Notes under the pieces: model-generated | Seen by the model: only the letters and a program-made list of their open reading frames with translations | Told to the model about the DNA's origin: nothing | Database searches by the model: none | Made by a program: the position numbers and the translations under genes | In this document: positions 35,554-45,395 of the stretch, piece after piece | Layout of the letters: every line of letters starts with the position of its first letter | Numbering within the stretch: position 1 is the stretch's first letter | From: Siderastrea siderea | Taxonomy: Eukaryota > Cnidaria > Anthozoa > Scleractinia > Rhizangiidae | NCBI GenBank assembly: GCA_964030785.1 | Contig: OZ034979.1 | Location: 39,923,984-39,987,983, forward strand | DNA: 64,000 nucleotides | Direction: 5' to 3'

Positions 35554-36314
35554 TATTGATTCACTTTTCATAAACTGGTAATAGTGTTAGCTACGATCAA
35601 AAGCCAATGACAAACTAACTGCGTGTTTTTCTTGATTTCTGGACGTTTTTCTGATTATCTAAGAACCCTAGGACGGTGCTGTAGCCAGGTTTGTCAGTTT
35701 CCGCTGAATGTTCATTGACGGTTGGCCAAGACCGCCTTGAAGGTTGAAAAGTCAAGGTTAACTTTCAAACAAACACCTACCTCTCCTAGCCTTGATTGGC
35801 CAGTCTTTATCTCCTCTTTTTCTTCAGCTGTTGGTTTATTGGACCATGGTGGTGTGTTTTGATTTTCCTTATCGCTTATTTTAAGTGGTCGTCTCTGAAC
35901 TTCAGCCTCAGACATCTTTAAAGCACATTTTGAAGTCAGGCGCATTATAGCCTGTAGTCAGAGATGTTTTTCCTGCTAGAGAGGAAGAAAAAGGGAATAA
36001 AAGCTTTCCCTCCAAGCAACAGGGTCTGTTCTTCTTCGCTGTAGGTAAAGCCAAACGAGTTCTCAACACGATATTGCCGGTAGAGAACCTTGGAGAAAAG
36101 GATTCCCAAAAGAGTTTTCTGTGTAAGTGGAATAATGTGCTTTGCCGAAGGCGCTTGATTAAACCACTTTTCAGTGTAAAATAATGGCCAAGTTCGGCCA
36201 CTTAGAGTAAGGTTTCTGCTTTTATATCTTTTGTGGTAGTTATTTTTGTTTCTCATATTGCACCTTTTCTTTGTGATAGTTGTTATTTGCATTTGTAGTT
36301 CAGTCTTTCTCATA
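35554..36314. other. Repeat mosaic, no gene assigned
   Basis: Minus-strand frames at 35712-36313 are open but match no family I know. They contain polar, coding-like stretches (DKENQNTPPWSNKPTAEE) that could be exon relics. No splice structure is convincing. Confidence 0.3.
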
Positions 36315-36477
36315 AATAGTCCATTTTACAGTTGTGTGCTTAGTGATCTGGCCTTTGAGTGGAAGGGAGGCTGGAGGTGACCTTGTTTTGATACAAACCC
36401 TCCTGCTTTTCATATGTAAATACAAACTAGTTAGCATGACAACAACATGATTAACATGTGAAAAGCAGAAGGGTCTT

Positions 36478-36508
<31 letters not shown>

Positions 36509-36556
36509 CCACTCAAAGGCCAGGACGCTAAGCACACAACCGTAAAATGGACTATT
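36315..36556. repeat. Hairpin MITE
   Basis: Arms of about 105 bp are reverse complementary: AATAGTCCATTTTACAGTTG on the left against AATAGTCCATTTTACGGTTG read from the right, both continuing through GGCCTTTGAGTGGAAG and CCTTGTTTTGAT. The short loop is AT-rich. Non-coding. Confidence 0.85.
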
Positions 36557-37963
36557 GTCAGTTTCCCGACTACCACGAAAAACAAGGTGCTTTAATTTGG
36601 TAGGCCAACCGTGAAACAAATCCGAGTAATAGCGTTCGAGTACAACTACTAGTTGAAGACGGTTGTATTCGTAGGCTTAAGTCGCAGAAACACTGAGAGG
36701 TGATTGTCTGATTTATTTTTTATGAAGATAAACTCGTGGACTGTATACATGTACCAATTTGCGATGTTGTGATCGCAGATCGTCCTACAGTCAAGGTCAA
36801 GCCGCACGTTTCCCTTAGATAGCCGGGGTGGCCATAAGGTGTCACCGATCGTCCGTACACCGGTAGTTCCCACTTGTCTTGGTGATTAACATCCCTGAGA
36901 GTCTCTATCGACCTTAGCGTGGACCTCTGCAAAACTCGCTAACAATGGACAAACACGGCCTGGTTTTCTCAGCCATGTAGTTTTGGCTTGGTGGTCCAGA
37001 GTCAGTTTTCTTATGGCAATGTGCATTCGATCTGTATAGCTACGTTGTAGCTCTGTATTTGAAAGGACGGGCGGGAAATTGAGTGAATGATGTTTTCGGC
37101 CAGCGGTGAGATAGATCGGGCAAATAAAATTCCTGAAATGGACTCTAAAATGTCCATCCTTGTCAGGGATCAAGCAAATTGTTCCTGCGACGTATACCAC
37201 ACCGAAGGAGCCTGTTTAGAGGCCGCTCCTGCCAGACCCTTAGAGACTACGAGCAGTTCCTCTTATCAAGGAAATAGTGGAGCAAGAGGAATACGCAGAA
37301 AAGACACAAAAGGCTACGAGCAGTCTCTCTTTCCCCACAGGCGGATATTCAAGAGAAAAGAACTCTGTAGCGACCACTCAGTAGGCGATTTTCGCGTTCA
37401 CTCGCGTGTTCTTTTTCCTCGACTATCCCTGAGCAGAAATAGAACCTCTCGTACAGTCCAATGCTGGGCGAATCTAGAATTTTCTGAGAAGGGGACCAAC
37501 CCATAAGGCAAACGTCCCTGAGTGATTCAGTTTTGAAAGAGCTGACTGTAAAATACGGAACATTCAATGCAAGGTCAAAAGGGGCAAAATTAAGTAACAA
37601 CAATAGTTAACTGTCGTTTTTCTATATACGTTTCTACAAAACAACTTTATTCTATTAATTACTTTTATGATCAATAAGGGAAAGAAAATTTTTTTAAATG
37701 GTCAAAGGGAAGCTAAGTTTAGAATAATAACGTTTGGTTGATAGTTAAGTGAAACGCGAGACGCTTATTCGGAGAAAAATTAATGGTAAATTATGTTCCA
37801 GTCAATTCCAAAACCACCCATGCCCCCCCCCCCCCCGGGCAAACCCCCGGGCATTTGACTTTTTTGAAAACTTTTGGTCAAATTCCCCGCTATGTTGGCA
37901 GTTTACACGGTCAAATACCCCACCGGTTAGAGCTTCAAAGAGCGTCAAATCTCCCAAAATCAA
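36557..37963. other. Repeat-derived intergenic stretch
   Basis: No gene recognised. Two short segments (near 37230-37260 and 37310-37335) share CTACGAGCAGT with adjoining CTCTT, suggesting dispersed repeat fragments. A C-run lies at 37827-37837. Confidence 0.35.
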
Positions 37964-38092
37964 ATCTTTGTCTTTTATGATGAAGACAGTGGATGGTGGA
38001 AGCTCCCCAAAGATATCTTGATCAACCTCCGTTCCGTCTTCTTCAGTGGCGATCACAACCTCCCCCTCTTGTAAAAAGCCGTTTTTCTTCTC
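37964..38092 (-). pseudogene. CIDE-N domain exon fragment
   Basis: Minus strand. After an acceptor (CGCATCAG) the frame reads EKKNGFLQEGEVVIATEEDG then TEVDQDIFGELPPSTVFIIK. EEDGTEVD and the LPxxTVF strand are hallmarks of the CIDE-N domain of DNA-fragmentation-factor proteins. At the point where a donor would be expected (after KDKD) there is none, and the sequence runs into a GC-rich repeat whose frame stays open. It is most likely a captured or copied exon within a repeat. Confidence 0.55.
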
Positions 38093-38235
38093 CTGATGCG
38101 AATAAAATTCAATGAATATAAACTATGCATGTCTTCAGTTGTAATATTCTACGCTTTTTACATGAGTCAGTGACTTATTAAAATTGTTGAAAGCTTTTTA
38201 ATATTTTACTTCCTACAATAAATAACTTATAAATC

Positions 38236-38710
38236 TGAGCAAATTATGCAAAACATACCCCCGAACTTTTCGGGTTAAAGGCGGACGTGTCCGCCTTTAA
38301 CCCCCCTGCGGCCGGCCAGACTTGAGGGGGGTTTGCGTCACCCGATATGCCAGCACACTGCCCAGGGACTGCCCTTTCCGACGGTAGGCATTGTAGGGGT
38401 CCGGAGGCCCAATTGGGAGGGGGGGGGTAGGGTGGGGAGAAATTGGCCTGTTTTGCCCAGCAAACCTGATTTTCAAGACAAGACAAGTGCTCTGATGGTG
38501 CTTGAAAGACATGAAGGGTCTTTTGTGTGTGTCTCTGGGTCAAAGGGCGATCGCAGCTGTACTGCCACAATAGACTGCAAGCTGGGGAACCACAGAATTC
38601 AGCAGGGCTAGCCTTGGGGGGTCAGAGATCCACAGGGGAGGGGAAGCAAGTGGATCGGGCTAATTTGCTGGTTACAGTAGCTGCAGGTATGTTTTGGCAA
38701 ATTCAGTCAG
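38236..38710. repeat. Direct repeat of about 450 bp, copy 1
   Basis: Starts CAAATTATGCAAAACATACCC and matches 38833-39262 closely up to GGCAAATTCAGTCAGATA. This copy carries an extra 44 bp holding a perfect palindrome (38272-38303). Confidence 0.85.
38272..38303. repeat. 32 bp palindrome
   Basis: GGGTTAAAGGCGGAC, two bases, then its exact reverse complement. Absent from the second direct-repeat copy. Confidence 0.9.
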
Positions 38711-38832
38711 ATAGCAAAGGGCAATATTTTTAAAATGTTATCTCTTGCTGCAGGGCACTCCTTGCCCTGTCAAATGAGACAAGTCCGTGTTGATTTGCAG
38801 CAAGCCGGTCAGTTTTGAGCCTGCTATCTGAG

Positions 38833-39262
38833 CAAATTTTGCAAAACATACCCCCGAACTTTTCCGGCCAGACTTGAGGGGGGTTTGCGTCACCCGATAT
38901 GCCAGCGCACTGCCCAGGGACTGCCCTTTCTGACGGTAGGCATTGTAGGGGTCCGGAGGCCCAATTGGGGGGGGGGTAGGGTGGGGAGAAATTGGCCTGT
39001 TTTGCCCAGCAAACCCGATTTTCAAGACAAGACAAGTGCTCTGATGGTGCTTGAAAGACATGAAGGGTCTTTTGTGTGTGTCTCTGGGTCAAAGGGTGAT
39101 CGCAGCTGTACTGCCACAATAGACTGCAAGCTGGGGAACCACAGAATTCAGCAGAGCTAGCCTTGGGGGGGTCAGAGATCCACAGGGGAGGGGAGGCAAG
39201 TGGATCGGGCTAATTTGCTGGTTACAGTAGCTGCAGGTATGTTTTGGCAAATTCAGTCAGAT
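38833..39262. repeat. Direct repeat of about 450 bp, copy 2
   Basis: Second copy of 38236-38710, without the palindromic insert, running straight into the left palindromic array at 39265. Confidence 0.85.
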
Positions 39263-40011
39263 ATATAATTAGGGGTCCGATTTTCTCCGTTAGGTAACGG
39301 CTAATCATTAGATCTATAAATGATGAGGGATCCGATTGTCGCCATTAAGTAACGGCTAAATATCGGATTTAAACATAATTAGGGATCAGATTTTCGCCGT
39401 TAAGTAATGGCTAAATATCGGGTCTGTATTTTAGAGGGGGTGGGGAAAGAAGAAGGTTGCTACTATTGTTGATTTGGATGACGTCACGCCCACGCCTGTG
39501 ACTTGACACCCTCATCTAGCCCCGATCTAGAGACCAGTTGCTCGAACACCAGTTGAATCTAGCCCAGGGGTATATGTTAAGCCAGGTTCCGCTGTGTCTT
39601 GTTTGAAAGCGTTTACGCTGTTTATTTAAACGTATAATTCGAGAGCAGTCACAGTCAAATTGTACCCTAAAACGAATTTAAAGGAATCTGGGTTGTAATC
39701 ATGTTGATTTGAACTTAAAGCTGATGCTAATCCTTGGTTAACTTTACCCTGCTTGGAACAACCCGACCCTAAATATCGTAAACATGCACGGAAAACGAAA
39801 CAAGTGTTGCGTACGATAACTGTTTAAGCTGTTTGAGTAGTAAGTAATGAGTTTACCATGGTAGAAAAATTAATATTGACACGAGGCTCATTGATAATCT
39901 TGCGAAAGGGCAACTTAAAAACGTTGTTGGTTGAAAGTAAAATATACAAATACGTTTTTGCAAGGCTAAAGAGTCTAAAAAGAAACGAAACGTTTTCTGA
40001 CTACTCACTCG

Positions 40012-40300
40012 CTGTCTCGAAAAATGGCCCAAAATAAGTATAAGAGTAAACATAAGCAGGATCCAACACTGTTTTTCTTTCCCTTATGCTTTCGCTTATC
40101 CTTATGTTTAAGTCCGCCTTATGGCAGTAAAAACGACTTATTGCCCAATCATGAGAACTTAATATTTTATCTGCGGTCAGATTTGGATCGAAGTTAGAGA
40201 ACTTACAAGTAAAATGTTCCACCAGTGCTTCCACGCTTGGAACAGCATCCCAACTATAACCACCAACGAAAAGAGACTTTCCAAAAGGAACTCCATCCAT
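40012..40300 (-). CDS. Candidate first exon, unknown protein
   Basis: Minus strand, from ATG at 40300: MDGVPFGKSLFVGGYSWDAV and on for about 96 codons, ending at a strong donor context (GACAGCGA|GTGAGTAG). Composition is coding-like, with no family recognised. It lies in the core between the inverted arrays, so it may be the element's own gene or a captured host exon. No following exon was found. Confidence 0.4.
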
Positions 40301-40984
40301 CGTTAAATCTAACTACACTGAGAATTACGCAAAGCTACAGCACACGAGTAGTCACTTCAACCACGGAGCAGAAAATCACACCGCAACTCTAAACAATCGG
40401 GTTATTGTGTGTTTGTGTGAAATCAACATCAAATTTATCACACATCTATAACTTCTCACCACTGTAAGAGGATAATAAAAGTCTTCACTGATGCTTCCGG
40501 TCAATTGGCTATTTCACATTATCAAAATTAACCACTTGGAAGGCCAATACAACCATTAATAAAAAGAAAACCTTCTTCTCCATTCGCTTAAATAGAAAGC
40601 AGTTACCACGCCAGAAGAAAGCTCGAATCGTCGTAATACTTTTCTATCAAGTTTCTTTTCCTTATGCGTAGCGCCCCTTGTTTTGGTATTAATCACACTT
40701 TTCACACAAAAAAGAAAACGTGATATTTCCGACTAATTAATTGTGTAGCCCAGGGAACAAAAGACCCTCATATAGTGGGAGATTTTAGGTTTATCATTGT
40801 CTGAAATTCTTTGGCCATACCGTCAGGTTCAGCTGGTTTTAACTGAAAATAGAAGCTCAAGTGATACTGTGTTGCGGATAAATCCGGCCTTATAACTGAT
40901 TTTTAGCGTAGCAGGCATTTAGGAGGTAATAACGGTCGGTTAGATGATTTAAGCGAAAATTGACTCCCGGTCCTCTGGGCGTAT

Positions 40985-42480
40985 TGTATAAAGGTCCGAA
41001 ATTTAGACATTACATGACGGCGAAATTTGGTCCTATATCATATATAGAACCAGTATCTAGCCGTGACTTAACGGCGAAAAACGGACACCTTATAATATAT
41101 GGATCTGATATTTAGCCATTACTGATCGGCGAAAGTCGGACCTCTTATCGTATATGCACCCGATATTTAGCCGTTACTTAATGGCGAAAATCGGACACCT
41201 CATGATATTTTAATCCGATATTTAGCCGTTACTTAACGGCAAAAATCGGACCTCAAATCATATTCAGAGCCAATATTTAGCCGTTACTTAACGGCGAAGA
41301 TCGGACCCCTTATTATATGTAAACCCAATATTTAGCCGTTAATTAACAGCGAAAATTGGACCCCTTGTTATATAGCAACCCAATATTTAGCCGTTGATCA
41401 ACGGCGAAATCGGATCCCTTATAATATATAGACCCAATATTTAGACGCTAATTAACGGCGAAAATCGGATCCCTTTTTATAATAGACCCAATATTTAGCC
41501 GTTAATCAACGGCGAAAATGGGATCCCTAATATATATAGACCCAATATTAAGCCGTTAATTAACGGCGAAAAACCGAACCCGTTATTATATAGAAACCCA
41601 ATATTTAGCAGTTAATTAACGGCGAAAATTGAAACCCCTAATATATATAGAACCAATATTTAGCCGTTGATCAACCGCGAAAAGTAGACCCCTTATTATG
41701 TATAGACCCAATATTTAGCCGTTAATTAACGGCGAAAATCCGAACCCTTTATTATATAGAAACCCAATATTTAGCAGTTAATTAACGGCGAAAATTGAAA
41801 CCCCTAATATATATAAACCCAATATTTAGCCGTTAATCAACAGGCGAAAATGGGATCCCTTATTATGTATATATAGACCCAATATTTAGCCGTTAATTAA
41901 CGGCGAAAATCCGAACCCGTTATTATATAGAAACCCAATATTTAGCAGTTAATTAACGGCGAAAATTGAAACCCCTAATATATTAGACCCAATATTTAGC
42001 CGTTGATCAACCGCGAAAAGTGGACCCCTTATTATGTATAGAACCAATAGTTAGCCGTTATTCAACGGCGAAAATTGGATCGCTTATCAAATATAGACTC
42101 AATATTTAGCCGTTAATCAACGGCGAAAATCGGATCCCTTATTATATATAGACCCAATAGTTAGCCGTTAATTAACGGCGAAAATCGGATCCCTTATTAT
42201 ATGTAGACCCAATATTTAGCAGTTAATTAACGGCGAAAATCGGACCCCTTATCATATATAAACCCAATATTTAGCAGTTAATTAACGGCGAAAATTGAAC
42301 CCTTATTATATATAGACCCAATATTTAGCTGTTGATCAACGGCGAAAATTGGAACCCTTATTATATATAGACCCAATATTTAGCCGTTGATCAACGGCGA
42401 AAATTGGACCCCTTATTATATATAGATCCAATATTTGGCCGTTAATCAACGGCGAAAATCGGAACAGTAATATAGAAGAA
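40985..42480. repeat. Palindromic satellite array, about 58 bp unit, about 25 copies
   Basis: The typical unit is ACCCAATATTTAGCCGTTAATTAACGGCGAAAATCGGA split by TTATTATATATAG spacers. Its centre, GCCGTTAATTAACGGC, is a perfect 16 bp palindrome. A three-unit higher-order repeat of about 170 bp recurs at about 41560, 41715 and 41890. Degenerate units trail on to about 42540. Confidence 0.9.
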
Positions 42481-42734
42481 TAACTTATTTCTACAAATCC
42501 ATTTAACGGCTAAATTTAAGTCCTATATATATAGACATTTTAAAGAACGAAATTTTGCATTATATAAACACCCATTTAAGGCTTGATTTTAAGGTTACTG
42601 TGAGGTTCCCTTAGCCTAAATTCAGGCTTCATTTTTAAGGTTCTTTTCAGGCCTGATCTGGCTTTATTCAGGTTTCAAAAGTCAGGCCTTATTTAGTCTC
42701 GCGTAAGGTCTGAAAATTTCGTACGGGTGGGGTT

Positions 42735-43010
42735 GAATTTGTTATAACTGATTCTTCTCCAGCAGTGTGGCTAGTGGTTTTTTAGAATGGATTCCTGATT
42801 TGGCATTGTACATCAGTTGCATTTGTTATAACTGATTCTCCTCCAGCAGTGTGACTAGTGGTTTTGAATAGATCCCAGGTTTGGCATTGTACATGGGTTG
42901 AGTTTGTTATAACTGATTCTCCTCCAGCAGTGTGGCTAGTGGTTTTGAATGAATCCCAGATTTGGCATTGTAAATGGGTTGAGTTTGTTATAACTGATCC
43001 TCCTCCTTGC
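42735..43010. repeat. Tandem repeat, about 82 bp, 3.3 copies
   Basis: Unit starts TTTGTTATAACTGATTCTCC and ends at a TTTGGCATTGTACATGGGTT-type block. Starts lie near 42737, 42821, 42902 and 42983. It keeps one minus-strand frame open by periodicity only. Confidence 0.85.
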
Positions 43011-44489
43011 TCCAAGGTTTTCCTCCAGATGTTATGATAGGCTCCCTGACTAATCAGACAAGGAGTCTAGTCAGGAAATAATGTAAAATGCATTCCAGAA
43101 TTTACATGTGTATTGAAATTTGTCTCTAAATCACACAACCAAAACACACAGAGTAAAGGACATAGCCCGCTTGAGCAGAACAAAGGGGGGACATGGGGAT
43201 GATAGGTAGGGGGAGTTGGACGACCATTTCCCAGAATTGCAGGGCTCAAAGTTTAGTTTTGGCTTTGGGAGAACTTGTGCTACCAGGTGTAAATTTCTAG
43301 GCGCACTGCCAAAATTTTAGGCGCACAGCTAAAAATGTTAGGAGCACAGCTTACAATACTGGTGGCACCAAAAAAAAAAAAAAAAAAAAAATTCAGAAAG
43401 CTTCAGACGTTGGTTAAGTATTCATTTATCAGTATGTTATCTTTTATTTCAATCCTGTGTTTGTTCCTTTCAGGCTCTTACTATATGTTGAAGATAACAC
43501 TAATACTGTTACATTTTTTAAATTAACCTTACTTCTCAATCTCAGGAAGTATTACACTTTATGGCTCTTACTCTTCGAGTGCTTAGTAAGTGTCGCGTGT
43601 TTAAAATTGTCGCATCCATTGACTAAGGATGAAGATTCATGCATTGGGAAGGCTTTACAATATCAGCGCATCAATTCTTTTTCTGAATCCCATTCAAGCC
43701 ACTTGAATTCCTTTAACCATGCTCTCTGAAACTTGTACATTTTTCTTCTTTTTTCTCGCTGGCCCGTCTTCTTTATCGTGGACTAAAGTATCATTGGAGT
43801 TCGAGGCTGATGAAGTTTTGAAGTAGACGGCGGCGGCCGGCTATTTAATATTAAAGAAATTATAGTTATGCAAATGAACGTTTCGTAAGAGAATGAATTA
43901 CATTGCTGACTGCGCATTGACTTTGTTCTAATAACTGGGATATGATTCATTGTTTTAAAAATTGTTCTTACTTTGAGGAAAAAAAGCCTCTTAACCCAGG
44001 TTGTTTAGCCGTTCTTGACTCTGATTGACCTTTCACATCGGCAACGCAAACTGGATTGCACAAGAAGCACGCGTTTCAAAGGTAGCCTTCACTCACACGT
44101 GTCAGCGGAGTCTTTACAAAACCGAAAAGAGTCTGGGATGGAATGGAAACGTCGAGAAGAAATGGAGCTCCGAGTTCAGAGAAACCACAGGGGGGAACGA
44201 CCAACAAAACACACAGTGATGCAAGGAAAATGATGAAACTTTATTATTTGGAGCCTGATTGTGTAATGTCTACCTTTGAATTTATTATTTCAAGATTCTG
44301 TTTCGTGTCTATCCAGTCGGAGTACACAAGGACGATCAGGTTAGAAAGCAGAGTCGAGTAGCGATTCAGTCGCACTGAACTCGGGCTATTTAGACGCGCA
44401 AGTGCGATCACACATGATTTTTTAGGCGCACAATAAAAAATCTAGTCGCATGTGCGACCAGCTGGTCGTTAACTTTGAGCCCTGAATTA
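43011..44489. other. Intergenic repeats, poly-A tail near 43371
   Basis: Contains TTAGGCGCAC/GCACAGC motifs repeated just before a run of about 20 A (43369-43391), resembling the end of a retroposed SINE. Related GCGCAC blocks recur near 44395-44435. No gene recognised. Confidence 0.4.
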
Positions 44490-45083
44490 TTATTGAATAT
44501 TTTTACTCCAGCAAATGGCAACCAAATAACCCCACGGAAAGGTTGGAAAATCTGAGTGCACTAGGTGCTGAGAGGTCTCCACAGACCCAGGGGAGCTGGC
44601 AAGCAGGTGGCTCTTACGTAACATGCCAACAAAAGAAACTAGGCAAATGGCCCAGAACGAGGCATCAAAACTTGAATGCATTTTGAGCATGGAGTGAATA
44701 CGCATCAAAATATCTGGAGTAATCAGTAACTTTTGGGAGGGAGGTTCCCCTTTGACCTGTTTAATACCCGTGAGAAGGGATCACAAAGACTAGTTGTCTA
44801 CCAGGGGATTAGGTAGATTGAACTCTTTATGGAGCAGACCAATAATGTTTAAATAATTTGGAATAGAACCGGGATTGAGGGATCTAGCAAGAAAAGCTGC
44901 ATATTGGCACAGGTGAGCATACTGTGCAGGGAAAGGTGGGTAACCCATACGTGAGCAAAACTGGAGATAGCTGGCGCGATGAGTGCGGTACGAAGCCTTC
45001 GTGGTGGCGGCAAAGGTGTGGAAGCAGAGATTTGCTAAATTTGTACTACCTACTAGCTTGAACTTCTCACTTTGAGAGCACAT
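44490..45083 (-). pseudogene. Tyrosine recombinase fragment (DIRS/Crypton-like)
   Basis: Minus strand. 44790-45083 gives a SAM-like amino-terminal core-binding domain (TKASYRTHRASYLQFCSRMG, then FLARSLNPGSIPNYLNIIG). 44490-44708 continues with the start of the catalytic domain (DASFWAICLVSFVGMLRKSH). The two parts are joined through stops and frame changes around 44700-44790. The catalytic Arg-His-Arg-Tyr set is not complete here. A remnant of a tyrosine-recombinase mobile element. Confidence 0.6.
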
Positions 45084-45395
45084 GAAAAGTAACCTGCCAG
45101 TATAGCAAAACTAGTCTATATTCGGTAACGTCATACTTTTACAATCATGCTGTATATTTACTTATCACTAGCCTCAAGTAATTTAACTAGATATGTAGTT
45201 GCGAAACTGCGCTTGACCTTTGGACTACAAAATTACTATACGCAAGCCTGCCTGAGCCCCAGCCTGCATGGTTTATGATTTAGAAAAGCATCACCTGAAA
45301 GCTGATGCTTCCCCACAATAATCTTGTCAAATTGAATTTCTTCTTGAAAAAAGTCTCTCATATAAAAACATCTCAAATGAATGCTACATTTTCAG

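Larger units (their letters stand above)
39265..42480. mobile_element. Foldback-type element with inverted arrays of a 58 bp unit
   Basis: Three units at 39265-39430 are in reverse orientation to about 25 units at 40985-42480, enclosing a 1.55 kb core. The left units (CCGTTAAGTAA) match the inner right-hand units (TTACTTAACGG) better than the outer ones. Inverted tandem-repeat ends are the hallmark of foldback transposons; that label is inference, as no transposase or target duplication was seen. Confidence 0.55.

Noticed and set aside
36649..37200. Overlapping minus-strand frames of 70-104 codons
   Set aside because: No domain, no consistent frame and flanking sequence is repeat-derived; could not be supported as a gene.
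37400..37510. rRNA-like impression of the sequence around the GACCAACCCATAAGG block
   Set aside because: No conserved rRNA helices or universal motifs could be aligned; it looks like dispersed repeat fragments.
40985..42480. Possible CRISPR-like array
   Set aside because: Spacing is regular, but the sequence between palindromes is also repeated and AT-rich, with no unique spacers and no cas genes; the context is eukaryotic.
42782..43015. Repetitive minus-strand frame with SVITNSTHVQCQ units
   Set aside because: Explained by the 82 bp tandem repeat; no start, splice or family support.
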